Source of the DNA: Methylobacter sp.
Lineage (GTDB): Bacteria; Pseudomonadota; Gammaproteobacteria; Methylococcales; Methylomonadaceae
Length of the DNA stretch: 64,000 bases
NCBI GenBank assembly: GCA_030653175.1
Contig: JAURZV010000031.1
Coordinates: forward strand, 102,074-166,073
Direction of reading: 5' to 3'
The position numbers were made by a program, and so were the translations under genes. The notes under the pieces are model-generated. The model made no database searches, was not told where the DNA came from, and saw nothing but the letters and a program-made list of their open reading frames with translations. Of the stretch, positions 63,602-64,000 are shown piece by piece (position 1 is the first letter of the stretch; each line of letters opens with the position of its first letter).

Positions 63602-64000
63602 ATTACTGCCACACCCTTTCTGAAAATTCGTACTGCGATGGCCTAGACCGACTTTGATTATACGGTGATGAGGATGCACATTGCTCAAAAAACAAAAAAC
63701 ATCTAGTCCTCAAAAGCAGATAATTCAGTGGAATTGTATCAGCCTTTCTTACAAATTTATTGACAGAACAGCTTTCAATGTCCGCAATGGCCGTTTGGGG
63801 AAGTTTGTTTCCATGAACTTAGTTGGCTGCAACTGCGATTTTTAGGATTAATCGAATAACAAACGTAACTATTCAGCCACAGATTGTCACAGATGCACAC
63901 TGATAAACGAAATATAAAGAATTCACTTGTCTTATTATCAAGAGCTTCTGTCAGGTTTACAAAGAGTTAGGTGGCGGCTTCCTGGAATCAGCCTGTTTTC
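63602..64000. other. Intergenic end of the window
   Basis: No gene was recognised in these ~400 bp. A short stretch at 63830-63850 (CTGCGATTTTTAGGATTA) is similar to 56381-56398, next to the R5 element. A CAGCCACAGATTGTCACAGA segment lies at 63875. The promoter of the sensor gene should lie in the first ~100 bp. Confidence 0.4.

Noticed and set aside
63602..63688. TTG start of the CHASE-GGDEF-EAL protein
   Set aside because: ATG 63601 directly precedes the first membrane helix and has purines upstream. The extension is not hydrophobic or conserved-looking.

Overview
The window looks like a gammaproteobacterial chromosome segment. The supporting features are an oxidative pentose-phosphate operon (gnd-zwf-pgl), purE-purK, hemL, rmuC, an rph-rdgB pair near yicC, a MauG-type cytochrome c peroxidase operon, and several large c-di-GMP/PAS sensor proteins. 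The gene set and the very dense palindromic repeats would fit a Methylococcales methanotroph. No methane or methanol oxidation gene is present, so that placement is an inference. No rRNA or tRNA gene, phage or complete insertion sequence was recognised.

Layout. 1-3101: the 5' end of an NMT1/THI5-like protein, a DUF475 membrane protein, a broken ParE-type toxin with its antitoxin, and a Tim44-domain protein. 3259-11582: a heavy-metal efflux cluster (His-rich exported protein, DUF3147, HupE-like permease, membrane-anchored protein, CzcCBA-type tripartite RND pump, DUF3240). 11986-16796: gmk, then gnd-zwf-pgl. 17163-22656: MauG peroxidase, metallophosphoesterase and cytochrome c operon, then a TonB receptor with a possible Fur site. 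22833-30874: phosphotransferase, rdgB, rph, Ser/Thr kinase, yicC and a GGDEF-EAL protein. 31147-41156: an expanded DabAB-type inorganic-carbon uptake cluster (NuoM-like, DabA, DabB/NuoL-like, and two more NuoM-like subunits). 41466-45913: purE-purK, hemL-rmuC. 46321-53337: a hybrid histidine kinase translationally linked to an HDOD-REC-GGDEF protein, then an orphan ParA. 53509-64000: glycogen phosphorylase, methyltransferase, GTP cyclohydrolase II, a decayed M20 amidohydrolase and a CHASE-PAS-GAF-GGDEF-EAL protein.

The most unusual feature is the repeat content. At least ten palindromic families are scattered through the intergenic spaces, often one inside another like nested dolls. The same families also sit in frame inside protein-coding genes: four sites in the histidine kinase, two each in dabA and the RND adaptor, and one each at the 3' ends of purE and of the second NuoM-like gene. 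At three loci a repeat insert lies between long direct repeats (72, 83 and 139 bp) that look like duplicated target DNA. Two of these duplications span ATGA stop/start overlaps (rph/rdgB and kinase/HDOD). Both generate a chimeric small ORF that still overlaps the upstream stop and the downstream start, so translational coupling could be preserved. The repeats may therefore form a mobile system resembling Rickettsia palindromic elements, selected for readable frames and coupled gene junctions. That mechanism is my inference; the sequence architecture is directly visible.
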